64,000 nucleotides of DNA from Lichenostomus cassidix (taxonomy: Eukaryota; Chordata; Aves; Passeriformes; Meliphagidae). Below the pieces are notes generated by a model, which searched no databases, was not told where the DNA came from, and saw only the letters and a program-made list of their open reading frames with translations. Location of the stretch: contig CM039193.1 in NCBI GenBank assembly GCA_008360975.2, forward strand, positions 14,312,501-14,376,500. Direction: 5' to 3'. Of the stretch, positions 34,957-48,169 are shown piece by piece. Each line of letters begins with the position of its first letter. Position 1 is the first letter of the stretch. Both the position numbers and the translations under genes were made by a program.

Positions 34957-36574
34957 GGCGTTGAGAGACAGAATTTAAAGTGGTCCATGATAAATGAGCC
35001 ATCTCCAAGAGACATCCCATGAGGCCTGTGACTCCTCTCTTCTCTCAGAACTCCTGTTCCACCGACATTCTTTCACTCTCCCAAAATCCCTCTCAGAAGG
35101 GACTTGTGGTTAGAGGCAGCCTGAAACAGAATTAGCAGGGCTGGAGAGGGAAGCAGTTTGACTGTCTTGTCCTGTTTAATCTGTTGCCATAAAGTTATTT
35201 ATTCTTCATGCTGTTTATCTTAGGACCAGCTGAGATAATTAAATGTATACATAGGTAGAACTCCATTCATCTGAGGTTCTCTGTAGCTTGGAAATGGTGT
35301 TGGCTTGTCTTAAAGCACCTCCCCCTTACTTTCCTTTAAATGTTTTGCTTCTGGCACAGGTTATATGAGGGGTTCTACCTGACCTTAGCCAGGGACAGGA
35401 GCCAAGTGTGTTGTTCAAGGCCCCAGTGTGAATCCATGGCATGAGCAGAGCCCTTAAACTAAGGCTATGAATCCCTGCTCCTCAGCCCTTCCACCACCCC
35501 CCTTCTTGCCCCTGATGTTTTGTACCCTTTCACACATGGTCATTATCTTCTGTTTCTGCTGCCTGTTTTTCAGAGTGAGTGACAGGAGATGTGCTGCATA
35601 AGGTAGTTAATTCCTCTTTGAGAGAATCTCAGCAAATGGTCTGTCTGCAAGAGTGTGGGAGAACTGAAAAAGTGTCATTATTTCTCTTCTCCTATACAAG
35701 TCCTTCATTTTCCAGAGCAGAGCCTGGGATGTGCTGCACAGAATCCATGAGTGGGTTGTCACACGCTGCAGTGTAGGATCTTAAGATGAGGAAATCCCTG
35801 CAGGGTAGTGCTGGTATACTCTGGGAATGCTAGACCTGAGTGCATGAGGCACTATGGTAACCCCAAGGCTGTACCCTTTCTTCCAAGCAGACCAAACCTG
35901 CTTTATTCAGGCCTTATTTCTACCACTCCATCCCTCTACCTTGAACAATCAATTTATTTATTGAATTTTGGTTAATTTAGGCTCTTCTGCTGTGACAGAA
36001 ACCTCATGGAAATGAAACATTTCTGGTGGGTTTCCAGCCCTTGCAGAAGTCAAGTTCTAGTTCATTGAGGTCCTCTCAGCCCTTAAGGTATTCAGTCACA
36101 GGGTATTGCCATTTAATGGCAAAATTGATGCAAGTTTTGCTCTCCAATACCCTGCAACAATTGCAAGCACCCAGGCCCAGACAGCCAGTCACCTGTCAAA
36201 GCAAGGTTATCTCCTGAGCTGTGCACCTTGAGGAGATCAGGGTAAAGCGACCTAATGTTCCTGGCTAGATGTGTGTTTTGGGGTAGTGAGTGACCCGTGA
36301 GACAGGGTTATCCTTTGAAGGTTTATGTCCAAGTTTTACATTTTTAGTACTTTTCTTTTTGTGGTATCCAATGAAGAAATTTCTAGTTGCAGAAAAACTG
36401 TCCTGGCAAAGCAACTCCTTTTTCCAGTTGGAAGAAGCTGTAAAGGTGCCACAGTCTAACTTTTTCTCTAGTGCAAATCAATTTTTTTCTGAGCCATAGG
36501 TGTAGGAACTTGCTATGCTGGCTGATGCTGCTGCTTGAAATCAAGCACAGGCACCAGGAATCTGCATCTGGGGA

Positions 36575-36604
36575 ATATATATATGTATATACATATACAT
36601 GTAG
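36575..36604. repeat. AT/GTATAC alternating tract
   Basis: An alternating purine-pyrimidine tract of AT and GTATAC units that is partly self-complementary. It is a simple-sequence repeat. Confidence 0.8.
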
Positions 36605-36844
36605 TTTAAGCACTAATTCAGTCTTTTTGGCACTGCTAGGAAAGGAAGCTCCTGCTCTACAGCAGGGATGGTTATTCTTTCGACAGCCCGATTACTTGGT
36701 CCACAGATGCAAAACCCCAAGTCCTTGACTTCCGAAATTCTTTGTAAAAACACTTCTGTCAAAACCAGACCTGGATTTGAGCTGTATTCTGAAATATTTG
36801 ACTAGAACATCAAAGTGGGTTTGGAGAGGAAGGGTTGCTTGATA

Positions 36845-37300
36845 GAGTTGATGTTGCAATATACTTGATTATTTTCCAACTCTAGATATTTGACATTGAT
36901 GTTGTAATCTCATTTCTAAATACCCCTATTTCCTAAATATTTGGCATTTGGCCTTGTTTTTCATTGGATTCTTCTGAAAAGTCACATACCTAATCACTTT
37001 GATATAAACACACAGTGAATCATGGCAGGGGTCTTCTATACACATTTCTATATGCTTACAGGAAATAAGGCCATGATCTAAAGGCTGTTCTGATCAGTAT
37101 CAATGTGCAGGAAGTAAATATATTTTTGGTGGTTTTCATAGTATAGCTAAACTGTTTACACTAGTGCTCTTCCAAATCATGACATCTGCTTTCAACTCAG
37201 CAATAATAATGACATCTTAATTTAATAATTAAATTAATAAGGTGCCCACTGCCTTGATCTGCTCAGTTTAAGGGCCCAATCCAGCCTGAATGTGAAAGAT
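36845..37300. promoter_or_regulatory. AT-rich block with a 10-bp-arm palindrome
   Basis: An AT-rich stretch with words such as CTAAATATTTGG, GTTTACAC and AATAATAATGACATC. At 37217-37237 lies a near-perfect palindrome: the arm TTAATTTAAT, one central A, and the exact complementary arm. It could form a small cruciform or bind a homeodomain dimer. It may be a conserved enhancer or plain AT-rich DNA. Confidence 0.2.
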
Positions 37301-39068
37301 ATTTTGGTTGGACTTGACTGGTCATTATAGAAGCAAAGTTCTTTGGACACACTGGCTGTAGTATTTCTGACTTGAACAGAATTTTTTAAAGGTTGAAGAT
37401 AAGGCTGAAAGCTTCACATACAGGAAGACGTCAAGGTTTTCTCTCTTCCTGTCTTCCCCCGAACCCCAGCTGTAAAAGAGAAGAGCAACTTTCCTGCCCA
37501 GCTTGCAGGTGGTTCTTTAAAAATCAGATACAGACTTATCACCAAGCCACTGACACTGAGAGTTACGGGCCTGTTTGAATATTTCATGAAGAGAAGCTGC
37601 TCAGTACAGCAGTGAAAATACCTTGGGTTAGGAGGCATGAGGGTATGTGGTTGGTGGCAGTGGGGACTCACAGGTCAGGGAAGGGGCAAATGAGCTTGTG
37701 TGCAGGAGATACCCTTTTCTATCCCACAACCACTTTGTGGAGACCCACTTGTGCAGTCCCACCTCATGAGACAAAAACTGACCTTTATTTTCTTTTTTTC
37801 TTTTTTTGGTAAGCTTGCTTTACATGATATTATCAGATATATATGAATGCAGATTGCAGATGAAGCACTCAGCTATTTACATGGCTTGGAGTTGGTAAGC
37901 AAAGTAGTATCTGCTCTGTCCCTCTGGAACAGTGTACAACAGAGGAAGCAAGGCTGGCAGGGTTGGCATGATGTTGGACAAAGCCTGCTATAAAACCAAC
38001 ATGTTTGTGACAATGCACAGATAAGATCTTGCATTTCAATAGCACTTCAGATTCAAAGGGGTCACTGAAGAAATGATATGCACACAAGTTTTATCTCTCT
38101 ACTGGAAAGGTTCTCTCAATAAACCAGGTGATGTTGTTTTGAATGGTTTATCAGGACAGGAAGTGAAGAATGCTTACTTCTTGCTTAAATTTCCAAAGTG
38201 ACAGAGCTCTTGAAGTACAAAAGTAGCTATTTGACTATCACCACAATACTGGGAATAGGCCTTTTTCCAAGAGCAGCCACCAAGTCTTTGGTGATGACTC
38301 TGATTTGGCCTGTGTGTGTTAAATTATTTTCAAGACCTAATCCCTAAAACGATGCAATGCCCTAATGCTGTGTCTGCATTCTGCCTCGTTGAGTCAGACA
38401 CCACCTCCTGAAGAGCTCATGTTCTCCTGCGGTTTCTCTGCTCAGCGCTGCCCACACCCAGTCCTGCTGTGCTCCAAGAAGGGCAAGGCATAGCCTGGGG
38501 CCTGGTGGTTACAAGCTGTGCTTATGGTCTTTGTTTCTAAGGCTACCAGGATGATGCTTTCCCTTCCAAAAAGCATCCAGATTTCCCTCCATCCCCTTTG
38601 CCTGCTTGTACACATCTCTACTGGTCAGGACCTGCCTCTGAGTAATTCACTTGCCTTCTCTGAAGGGTGTTATCTTAAAAAGAACAATGACACATGGTTT
38701 GATGCAAATGAAGAAAATATATCCTTAAATAACCAGGGTAGGTGTTGAAATCTTATTCCTTAGAGCTGTAGTCTTCAACATTTTTGACTGCATGCTCCTC
38801 TTGCTTGAATGTTGCCTTTGGGAGGAACATCTTGAGTACATCCATCATGTAAACATTATCCATTATTCCAGAGTCCCATTCAGGATTTTTGTTCGGCTGG
38901 GTGCTTCTGATATATGCAGAAATGTCCTTGTACTCTTTGTACTCTTTGCTGTCTTTTCACTGAGATGGTGTCCATTTGAAACACCATCCAAGATATTTTG
39001 GGTACTTAATCTATGCAGTGATGTTAACACAGAGCAGCTGCAAGTACGTAGTACTTGATGCCATTTCC
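37301..39068. other. Non-coding unique sequence
   Basis: No gene recognised; all open frames are under 90 codons. A short direct repeat (TTGTACTCT twice) lies near 38930-38949. Nothing else is seen. Confidence 0.6.
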
Positions 39069-39295
39069 TCCTGTCCCATCTCTTGTTACCTGGGAGCAGA
39101 GATTCAGGGAGTCATAGAGGGTGATAAGGTCCCTCCCAACCTCCTTTCCTCCAGGCCAAGCCCCTCCATAAGTTCCCTCAGTTGCTTCTTGCCAGACTTG
39201 TTCTTTAGCTTCTTCACCAGCTTTGTTGCTCTTCTCTGGACAAGCTCCAGGACTAAAATGTCTTGCTTGTAGTGAGGAGCCCAACACGGAATCAG
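39069..39295 (-). repeat. CR1 LINE 3'-region fragment, minus strand
   Basis: The plus strand shows the reversed CR1 text: 'cttgttacctgggagcagag', 'gagggtgataaggtccctcc', 'ttcaccagctttgttgctct', 'tctctggacaagctccagga' and 'gtcttgcttgtagtgaggag'. The fragment covers an inner part of the 3' region and lacks the terminal octamer repeats at its left edge. It has a small internal deletion relative to the usual form around 39100. It overlaps a minus-strand frame of 100 codons (39024-39326), which is only CR1-derived text. Confidence 0.93.
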
Positions 39296-40409
39296 AATGA
39301 AAGAAGGGAGGAATCCTATGAGGCAAAGATGTGACAGGATCAGCATCATCTTATACTTTATACTGTGTAATGCAGTGAAGAAGCAGCAACTCCAATATAA
39401 AGAATCCTTTTCCTGACATCTCCTGTTCTAGAGGCACCACTTCCTAGCACAAGACAAGTTTGGGCCAACCTGTTGCCTGTAACTCATTTCTGCCATTTCT
39501 TTCATTGAACCAGCTCAGTTTCCAGCTCCACAATGAAGAAGTGGCCAAGGCCATCTGTTTATCAAAGCGATGATGAAGGGAGCAACTCTATTCTTGGTAA
39601 TCTCAGCTGACAGAAACTGCCTGTTCTTTGTTGTAATCAAGAAACAGTCCAGTTGGTCAGTCCAAGTTTCAAATACTAATTTCTCCAAAGCATCTGTAGT
39701 CCAAGGAAATCTATTAAATTTATCATCAAAGTCTCTTTAAATTCTCAAAAAGAGAGAAATTTGAAATTTCTCTTCAAATGAGAAAGTGTTGTGCCACTGT
39801 CAGCCTGTTCATATTTTAAATAGTGTAATCATTGACACTAAAGGTATGTTGCAAAAATTTGGTAGTTAAGACTGAGTTGTGATATTTATACCTGATTTTA
39901 TACAGCTATAAAATCTGCAGTTAATATTTCTGGCATAGATTACACTCACAATACAAGTGCAAATGGTTTCTTTGAAAGCTGAATAAATGGGAGATTGGGG
40001 GAGGGAGGATGTTGCTCCAGAGGGTTTGGAACAGTAGAGTGGAAAAGCAACAAAAGCAGCACTGAACTCCCAAGACAGACTAAAAGTTGAAATATTAACA
40101 TCATAATTGACATAGCTGACTTAAAAGTATCATGTCAGCTGTTAACCCTTCTAGTGCCAAAAAAAGCATTCATTTCTTGCCTGAGAAGCTGAACACTCCA
40201 CTGATGGTGATTGTCACTGAGTAGAAGCAGCAAGGAGGTCCTTGTACTAGGACATACTCAAAAATCAATACTTTGGGAAATTAGGTGTTTAATGAGGACC
40301 TGAAAGGCACAATGTTTCGTATAGAGTTTTTATAAAAATACTTTTAGATAATGTTCATAGTGTACAGAATCAGAGTTCCACACAATATCTGATATTGCTA
40401 AAATATTTA
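39296..40409. other. Non-coding AT-rich sequence
   Basis: No gene recognised. The stretch 39700-40150 is AT-rich, with scattered homeodomain-like words and no clear repeat. Confidence 0.6.
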
Positions 40410-40921
40410 TCTAAATACTAGAAAGGCAAGTGTGTAACCAACCCCTTAGGAATGTTCACCAATTTTACAGCTCATATCTTTCTGGACAAAAAGTGCCAGC
40501 ACAGTTAGAGCATCAAGCATGGAAAATGAGGAAAGAGCTGAGGTTTAGGGAATGTTTTCTAGAATGTTTGGGTCACCACAAGTCAGATATTCTCAAACAA
40601 ATCTTGGTCAGAAATGTGGTGTAGTGGGTCTGGGTTTTGCAGTTTTGTAATACTGATGAAAAGTACACAATAGAGACTGTGGAAAGGGGTATGACCTGTT
40701 GGAAGGTACTTAGATGTAAAAGCAATTTTAATAGATCAATGCAAAGTTTTACGTCAGCAGAATTGAGAAAGCCTTGGAAAAAACCTGCACTTTTAAAGTG
40801 CATTTGCTGTTTACAAAATATTGCTAATCTGAGTGAGTGGGAGCAGTCAATATTGTACATAATGATGAGGAGTAAAAAGAGGAGCTATTTGTATTTCACA
40901 ACTCTCCTACCACTGTGTTAG
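40410..40921 (+). other. Open frame of about 170 codons broken by one TAG
   Basis: One plus-strand reading frame stays open from about 40413 to the stop at 40919-40921, except for a single TAG at 40622-40624. The two halves (64 and 94 codons from their first start-like codons) are in the same phase. The second half follows a 'gggttttgcag' stretch that resembles a weak splice acceptor. The translation has many Lys and Arg residues and several Cys residues, with no known domain. A minus-strand frame of 95 codons overlaps it. It could be a decayed gene fragment, but chance is more likely. Confidence 0.12.
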
Positions 40922-42280
40922 AAGAAAACATGGACCTTACATAAGGAAGTGAGTTAAACAAAGAATATGAGTACTTTTTGATGTTGTTGCTTCCAGGAGA
41001 GTGTGGAGTTTAGTGGAAAATGATTAAAAATATTTTTATGTAGTATACATACTGAGTATCTGATGCATACAATTTTTATCTGTAAAACATTATCCTAACA
41101 TTTTCATTACAATCTTGCATTTGACTGAAATCTCTGAAGGTTGATCCAAAAACTATGGGAAATGGAACTCCTCACCCAGTATACTTTCTTCCCTTTTCTC
41201 TGAGGAGTCTCCTCTTTTTCTCTTCCAACTCTTGTTTTTGATGGTGCATTTTTTGTCCAAACACCCATTACCACTGTATCTGAACCCCTGTGAGGAGTTG
41301 CTACTCCAGGATGTGGTCAGGTTCAGAGTCACACAAGCTGATGAATATCACATTCTAGTTCTTTAATTGCCACCCCACACAAATCTTTTTTTGGCAAATA
41401 AATCAAGGAAGAAGGTTGGTGCATGATTCATTAACAGAATGCTCAGCGCAGGGAAGGCAGGAGCAGGCAGGTGGAGACAGGACATCCAAATGGTGAGGGA
41501 GAAGATGTTTGAAACAGCCTGCAGATGACCAAAGCTTTCTTTGAGGCTGACAGTAGGTTTCCTGTTCCATGTTTTACTGAAGGATCTGAAGCAGCAAAGC
41601 CCAATATTTTCCCTGTAGTTAGCTAGTGAAAGCATTGCTTAGGGAGAATCAAGACCCAGTTTCTGTTTAGATTCAGAATCTTGATTTAAATGTCTCTGAT
41701 GACACAGAAAGGCCTTGCCAGGTGACTGTGGGCTGTTTCATGATGGGTTTCTCTGCCTTTCTAGCCAAGTCCTTGTGGAGGTGGGTGCAGTCACCTAGTA
41801 CAATTTGTTACCAGTCTGAAAAATGACTAGGCCATCTCAGGTGTGCTGGAACAGCTGTCACTGGGCAGTCATGCCATTGCAAAACACTCTATTCAGCTGT
41901 GCATGCCTTACTCATAAGAATATGTTCCTTTTCCTCTAATTACCTTGGTGCTATTGTTACTCCCAAGCACCCTGGAACACTATTAAGCAGTAATAACTAC
42001 TGATACTTGTGGGAGAAATAAATGTTAATACGTAGCTCTTTAGGAGAGCTCAGGAGGAGCACAGAAAGGGGATTTTGTCTTGTTCAGAGCATAAAGCTCC
42101 TATGGCTGAGTCTGAATGAAGGCTCGCTGTCAGGAGGGTTATACTCAGAAGACAAGCAGTTTGTTCCTGGGAATTGAACTCTGTCAGGTCAGAGAATGGG
42201 AGAGCAATACTGACAAGTTGAGCCTCTATAGTTTGTTTATTTTCCTGTTTATTTTGGTTTGCCTGATGTCTGTATCACAT
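40922..42280. other. Non-coding unique sequence
   Basis: Nothing recognised. A 90-codon minus-strand frame at 41363-41635 has no known motif. Confidence 0.6.
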
Positions 42281-42562
42281 AGTGTGTGGCCAGCAGGAGT
42301 AGGGAAGTGATTCTTCCTCTGTACTTGGCACTGGTGAGGCCATACGTGAAGTCCAGTTCTGGGCTCCTCAGTTCAGGAGGGACAGTGAGGGGCTGGAGTG
42401 GGTTCAGAGAAAGGCAACAGAGCAGTCACTGTCCCAGGAGCTGTTCAAGGAAAGTCTGGCTGTGGCACTCAGTGCCACAGTCTGGTTGGCACTGGGGAGT
42501 TTGGTCATAGGTTGGATTTGATGATCTCAGAGGCCTTTTCCAACCTGATTGATTTTGTGATA
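42281..42562 (+). repeat. CR1 LINE 3' region, plus strand, with internal deletion
   Basis: The copy starts with 'gtggccagcaggagtaggga', continues through 'ggcactggtgaggccata', 'tccagttctgggctcctcag', 'gagaaaggcaacagagc', and then jumps to 'tcccaggagctgttcaagga', 'tggcactcagtgccacagtc', 'ttggatttgatgatctcaga' and 'cctgattgattttgtgat'. Several hundred bases normally lying between the 'ggcaac' and 'gttcaagg' phrases are missing, with the junction near 42422-42428. The 3' end shows the terminal gattttgtgat repeats. It is non-coding; the frames at 42286-42601 are repeat text. Confidence 0.95.
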
Positions 42563-44204
42563 TCCAGAAATTTTTCAAGCCAAATGGAAGATCCAAACTG
42601 ATGTTGAGTCAAGCCCTTGGTCTGGCTATGGTTATATGGAAATGAGCTGGAGTGGACAGGATGGATTGTATCCCTTCAACTTACTTTGAGTGCCACACCT
42701 CAGACCTTTTTTCTGGACCCGTAGGAGCCTTGTGTCTTCCCATTATGCTGAGACAGTGAAAGGAAAAGCTGAGTAAGCTGCACCTTTCACAACACAGTTA
42801 CACGGGGTGATGTTCCTGGGTAAGAACACAGTGGGATGCTTGTGTTGCCAGCTGGAGCTCCTGTTTTTTTTCTTTCTTTTTCCCTTGCTGATGGTGAGGG
42901 CTCTAGTCATGTGACTTTCCACCACTGTGAGAGGGGCCTTGGGTGCTGCTTGGAGTCTGAGTCCTCAGCAGCACTTCTCCAGTCTGTCATGAGCGACCTT
43001 CCAGGGCTCCCTCCTGGAAAATATGTGTGTTGACCTGTGAGGGTAACGCAGGTGGTGCACACTCAACCATAACTTCTTAAGGTGTAACTTTAGGGCTTTC
43101 TAATGCCACACCCGATCCTCTTCCTCCTTTTGCCCTACTTCAAGAGAAGAGCAGGCTCTTGTACTGCTGCCCATCCAGGTGATTCTTGCTGAGGCTTGCT
43201 GTCGTCCGTGGCATTAAAAAACTAGAAAGGAAGTCTCCTGTTATCACTGTGCTGTGGCAAGAACACAGTTGTATTCATGTACAACCATTGCAGTCTGTTT
43301 GTAAGACATGGTATAATTGAAAAGTCTGGCACATTTCCCACAGCAAACATTGTTAATCCCCACTAGCTAGGATTAGTCACCACTCCTTACAAACCTTGAC
43401 ACAAATCTAGCAAGTTATTCAGTTAATCTGCACTTACAGGATAAATATTGCATCCTATGGGAAATTAAGCAGCGTCTTCTTCCTCTCCTGTTGTGCAGTG
43501 ATGCATTGTGTCCTTTACACCTGAAGGTGGAAGGAAAAAATGCAATAACAGATGATAGATATTAGCAGATGCCTGCTAACACCATGCAGCTGGATCAGCA
43601 GGGAAATATAGTAACAAAATAGCTCATTGAAACCAGGCAGTGGATATAAACAGCATCTTTGTGGCACTGCAGAATTTTCCCGTTATACAACAATAAGCAC
43701 TCAATGCCTCACAGCTGCAGGACTCTTCGAAGAGTCCCATCTTCCTTTTTACTGGGCATTTTCTCCTTGTGTGATCTCAAGCTGTATCTGCAAGTTGTTG
43801 GATTGGGGTGGTGTATTTCCCATCAAACTAAGGTCGCTGAGAGGAGGGTGTTTCAGGCTCTGAACTTTTGCAGTATCCAAAATGCAGCTCTAAGTTTCTT
43901 CATAGGCGATCTCTAAAACAGCAAGATCTTACTGAGTGGGTTACCTGAGATCCTATTTTTGTGGGCAAAATAGCTGAGTGGATCTGCAGAGATCAAGTTT
44001 CCAGCTCTTGAGCAATTTGGTCAGGGAACCTGGCTTGAAGCAGAGCACCAAAGAAGCTGGGAGACTTCAGCTCAGCAGCTCTGCCAGGGAGTTTCTTCCA
44101 AGCCTGAACATTGCAACTGTCCAGTGAAACAAAGACCACAAGCACAGAAAGAAGGGGACTTTTGGCTGGGGAGGTCTTTATTTGCAAAGAGTTCTGGAAA
44201 TTTC
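42563..44204. other. Non-coding unique sequence
   Basis: No gene recognised; all frames are under 90 codons. No clear repeat. Confidence 0.6.
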
Positions 44205-44400
44205 TGATTCCAGTGTTATTTGATCCAAAATGTTTTAAAAATAAATTATCATTACTGAAGTATTCCCTTAGACATTAAACTCTCCCAGTGCTTTAGAACA
44301 ACATAAATTCCACTTTATCTTGTGTAAATAAATAATTACATGAATGAATGGATGTTTCTTTACCTCATTGATTTATTATCTTATTGGACTGAGTAATGTT
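44205..44400. promoter_or_regulatory. Candidate AT-rich regulatory block
   Basis: AT-rich, with CTTTATCTT (TCF-like), AAATAAATAATTACATGAATG (split here as forkhead-like AAATAAATA plus TAATTACA) and GATTTATTATC. No repeat homology is seen. Its texture resembles conserved non-coding elements. This is a weak inference. Confidence 0.2.
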
Positions 44401-47400
44401 TTCAAGGACTTTAAGCTTTAATTTCACTCCCAGTCAGTGACATAGGTTTGTAAATGTTAAGCAAGGTGCTTTTGAAAAGAGACAGCTCATGGTAAGAGCT
44501 TTTTCTGCTTTGACAATCTGTCTGGTCAGTTACCCTCCTTACTGTGTGACTAAGTTTCCTTAAATCTGGTAATGAATTATGTTCCATCTTGCCCCATTCC
44601 AAAAATTGTTGTAGTAATCACATATGTGACCAGCCCTACTCCCCAGCATCTTTTCTGAGTGAGTGCTGCCTGCTGGAAGAAGTCTGGTGTGGGTTTTGTA
44701 ACATATCATCACATCTGGTGATGTTTGTCTTGTCCTTGCCCTTTGCTTTTTAGTGTTGGTTGTCTGCCTAGGAAAATTTAGGATTCATTTCCATCTTATC
44801 ATGGACTTAAAGGGCTAAAATAGTTCTAGATGTGATACTGGAGCTTAAAACAGTTTTACTACTGTAACTCCTGAGTACAGTGAAACTGGACTGGTTTTAA
44901 CAGCTTGTGTCTACTGATGATGGATGTGGTGAGGACTGTTTTCACATTTGGTATTGGTTCAGAAACCCTCTTGCCTGTAGTCTGTATTTTTACATACTTA
45001 TTATGCTTCCATCCAGTTTCCTCAAGACAGGTCAGTAGTGCAGGAAGGACGCACTCAGCTCACCAGTCAGGTCCACAGGTTGTAATATTCTTGTGCTTTC
45101 CAAGTGCATCTTTGCTGTCTGATAAACCCTGTTGGTGGGGCTCTCTTTGACTCTGCCCTACAGCTCCTGGAGGCAGGAGCTGGTATTTCTTTCTTGCCTG
45201 GAGATGACTGGGGGGAGGTAACAGACTGGTTGAGATAAATCACTAAGTCAATTGGAAACTGCCAGCAGAATTTTTCTCCCTTCTGTCCACGTCTAGAATT
45301 TACACAAGAAGGTCATGTTACTGTTGTTTCCTTTTCCACATTCCCTGTCAGACAAGGTCATTTTTGAAGCCAATGACCAGTTAAGCTTTAATTCTGCAAC
45401 CATGGAAAATTATTATCAAAAAGGACAAGCTTCAAAGTAGATGATTAACTGGCACATCCGATGACTAGTTACAGTTTAACAGGATCCTTTTGCACAACTC
45501 CCTTCAGCTGTAGCAAACTTGAACTCGTATGAAAATGAGTGAGATGTAAGGGGTGACTCTCCCTTACAATGTGGCTGAATAAATCCTGGCTGAGTAAACA
45601 GAATGTAAGAGATGGTAAGAGTCCCCTCAGAACAAGCTCCCAGGAGCTTTCCCTGGAAGCCCAGATGTTGTTCCTGCTCCTAGTCCCTTGTTGCTGCTGA
45701 TATAATTAACTTTGTTTTCTGTTGTCTGGGTTGTGAGAAACAGCACAGTCTAAGTTGTGCTGAGATAGGTACAGCCTCTCCTATTCCTGGACTAGTGAAG
45801 GCACCAAGGTGGATTAAAGCCAACCCCACTCCTCTGTTGGCTCAGGTTTTAGAGTACCTGAGAGCCAGGCCAGGTTTGTGTGAGATGTAGATCATCAAGG
45901 AGGGAAGGGCACAGAAGTACACCTGTGCCTGGAGGAGCAAAATGAAGGATGTGTTATCCCAACATGGCCTAAATTGATCCTTCTACTACTGTGTTTTGGC
46001 AATGTTGTTTTCCTAAAATGTAATGTTGCAAGGCTGCACTGTGTTTTGGTGCAGAGCATGTATCCAATGTTTATAGTCCTCTCATCTGAATCAACTGCAG
46101 GACTTGAACATTTCAATGTTAATAAAGGGGCGAAAAGAAGGCTGATAGAACAAAAGGGAGCACAGCTATGCAATGAAACCTTATGGAGAGAAAGACAATA
46201 TCACAAGAGGGGCTTTTTAGTAAATTCATTAATTGCTTCATGTGTATACTGCATCAGGCTTTCCCTTCTGGCTTCCCTTCACTGTGTCTGAGAAGCGCAT
46301 TGGGGAACCTCAAGCCATCTTGCCTCAACCTGAAATGCAGCATGTGCAGATGTGGTTAAAGCCATTCAGACCCAAACCATTATCTGCCAGCCACTGGTTA
46401 TCAAAGGCACTGACATATGGGGACCTCTGCCTATATATGTCAGCAGAACATCTGGCACAGACTATACCCTCTTGTTGAAAAATTCATCCAAAATTACTTT
46501 TTCCACACTGTCCTGAGCCACTGCAGCCACCCTGCTTATGGGTATCCAGCCAAGGTTCTGTGCGACTGGCACAGATGTGTCTAGACTGGCTGAGGCTGTC
46601 CCTGTTTGACTGCAGTCTAGTCCAGAGTCCATTTGCTTACATAAGAAATAAGCAGAATTTGCCTTGCTGGTGGTTCTGGGGGAGGCAGAGAGGTATGCAT
46701 CCCCATCCTGGCATCGTTCCCCAGACTCAATTATCTTGTCTTCCCCAAATGACCCCTTCCAGCTAGCCTACAGCTGAGGGCAGAAGTTAGCCTTTACTTT
46801 GGTTTATTTATGGCAGCTTCATTTTTGTTCTGTTTCCCCTATTAGTAATAAGGAATGAATTCTGTTCTTGGCTTAATCAGGGGAACTGTGAGCAGGCTCA
46901 CGCCTGTGCACTTGGAGGCTGTTTTTAAAAGCTGGCTGATATCAGTATTATGGTGTAAAGCTGACAAATCTTTAAAGAGAAGGTCACAGGGCTGGCTGCA
47001 GAGGCTTGACATTACCTTCTACTGACAGTGATAGAAACTGGTGGTGTATGTCCCTGTGGTATCAAAGAATGAGATCTAAAATTCACCCCTGCCTAAAGGA
47101 CTAATCTTTGAAAGTCCTTCTGAATGGCTTCTGAGCTGGGCTGGAGCAGGGCAGGCATTTACAGCTGTCCCACTGGCTGTGTCTGCCCTCCCCTTTTCCA
47201 CAAGCAGCTTTGAGGCAGAGCTTTGACAGCTCTGTATGCACAGCTCAGTCAGAGACCAGAGCAAACTGGTGTCTCTGCTGGACAGCTGTTAATTGAGACC
47301 TGCAGAAATAAAAGCCTCTGGCAGTCAAAAATCTGGTTATAAGGGGTTTTCCCCTCTTTTCTTTCTAACCACATAAATGGAAACTGGGATTCTCACTTAG

Positions 47401-48169
47401 TGTTGTGATCCCCATTCCCAGGTCTTAGAATGAAATCTTGGATGTTTGGATGCAAGACCAAAGGAGGCAGCACAGGCAAACCCCTTGTTCCTGTTGGAGG
47501 TGCTGTCCTTGCCCTGGTGGAGCCAGGCTCAAGTGTGGGACCTGTGTGGTTACACTCCAGTTGGAAGTTCCTTGCACTTGTTCTCTGCTGTTTCAATTGT
47601 GTAACTGTTTGTGAGGAGTTGTCCAGGATGATAAACTGGGGTTTATGTCTGGTAAAACTTGTCCATAAAATGCAAGATGTTGAAAATAGGGAAACAGAGG
47701 CCTATCTCTAATGGTGCCAACAAGACAAGATTTCTGGGAAGAATACCTGAGAACAAATCAGCTGCTGCATCTGGGGATAAAGGTGACAAGAAGTGGCCCT
47801 GGAGATCTTCTTCAGGTCTGAAATAGAAGCTGATAAAGTTTAGGGAGGTGTTAACTGGTTAACCATCCTGGGCACTGTGGCTACAACAACACTGCTGTAA
47901 CAACAGCAGCAGAGGCATTTGCTAACATCTTTCTCTGTAACTCCACTGGGATCCATTAAGTCCCTTGTTTCCCTGCCCTCATCAGCCTTCTACCTTTTAA
48001 AATGCAGAGTGTTCATATAAAGACATTAAAAAAAAAATCCAGAATTGATTTTACATGACAGATGTTGCTGTCAAATTTAGGAAGATGGCCAAAAGGCTAA
48101 CAGAGCTGAAGAACAATTGAATACAAACATTTTTCAGTGCCAACTGATCTACTGTGTTCTAGAATGTTA
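44401..48169. other. Non-coding unique sequence
   Basis: No gene recognised. A smaller motif-dense patch lies at 45355-45490 (CCAATGACC, AAGCTTTAATTC, GATGATTAACTGG). The open frames are under 106 codons and without domains. No interspersed repeat is recognised. Confidence 0.6.

Larger units (their letters stand above)
32786..36844. other. Non-coding unique sequence
   Basis: No gene recognised. A minus-strand frame of 153 codons (32791-33252) directly abuts the LTR-like element but shows no retroviral motif and is judged to be chance. Simple sequence includes an AG run at 34566-34580, an A18 tract at 34939-34956 and the alternating AT/GTATAC tract at 36575-36604. Confidence 0.6.
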
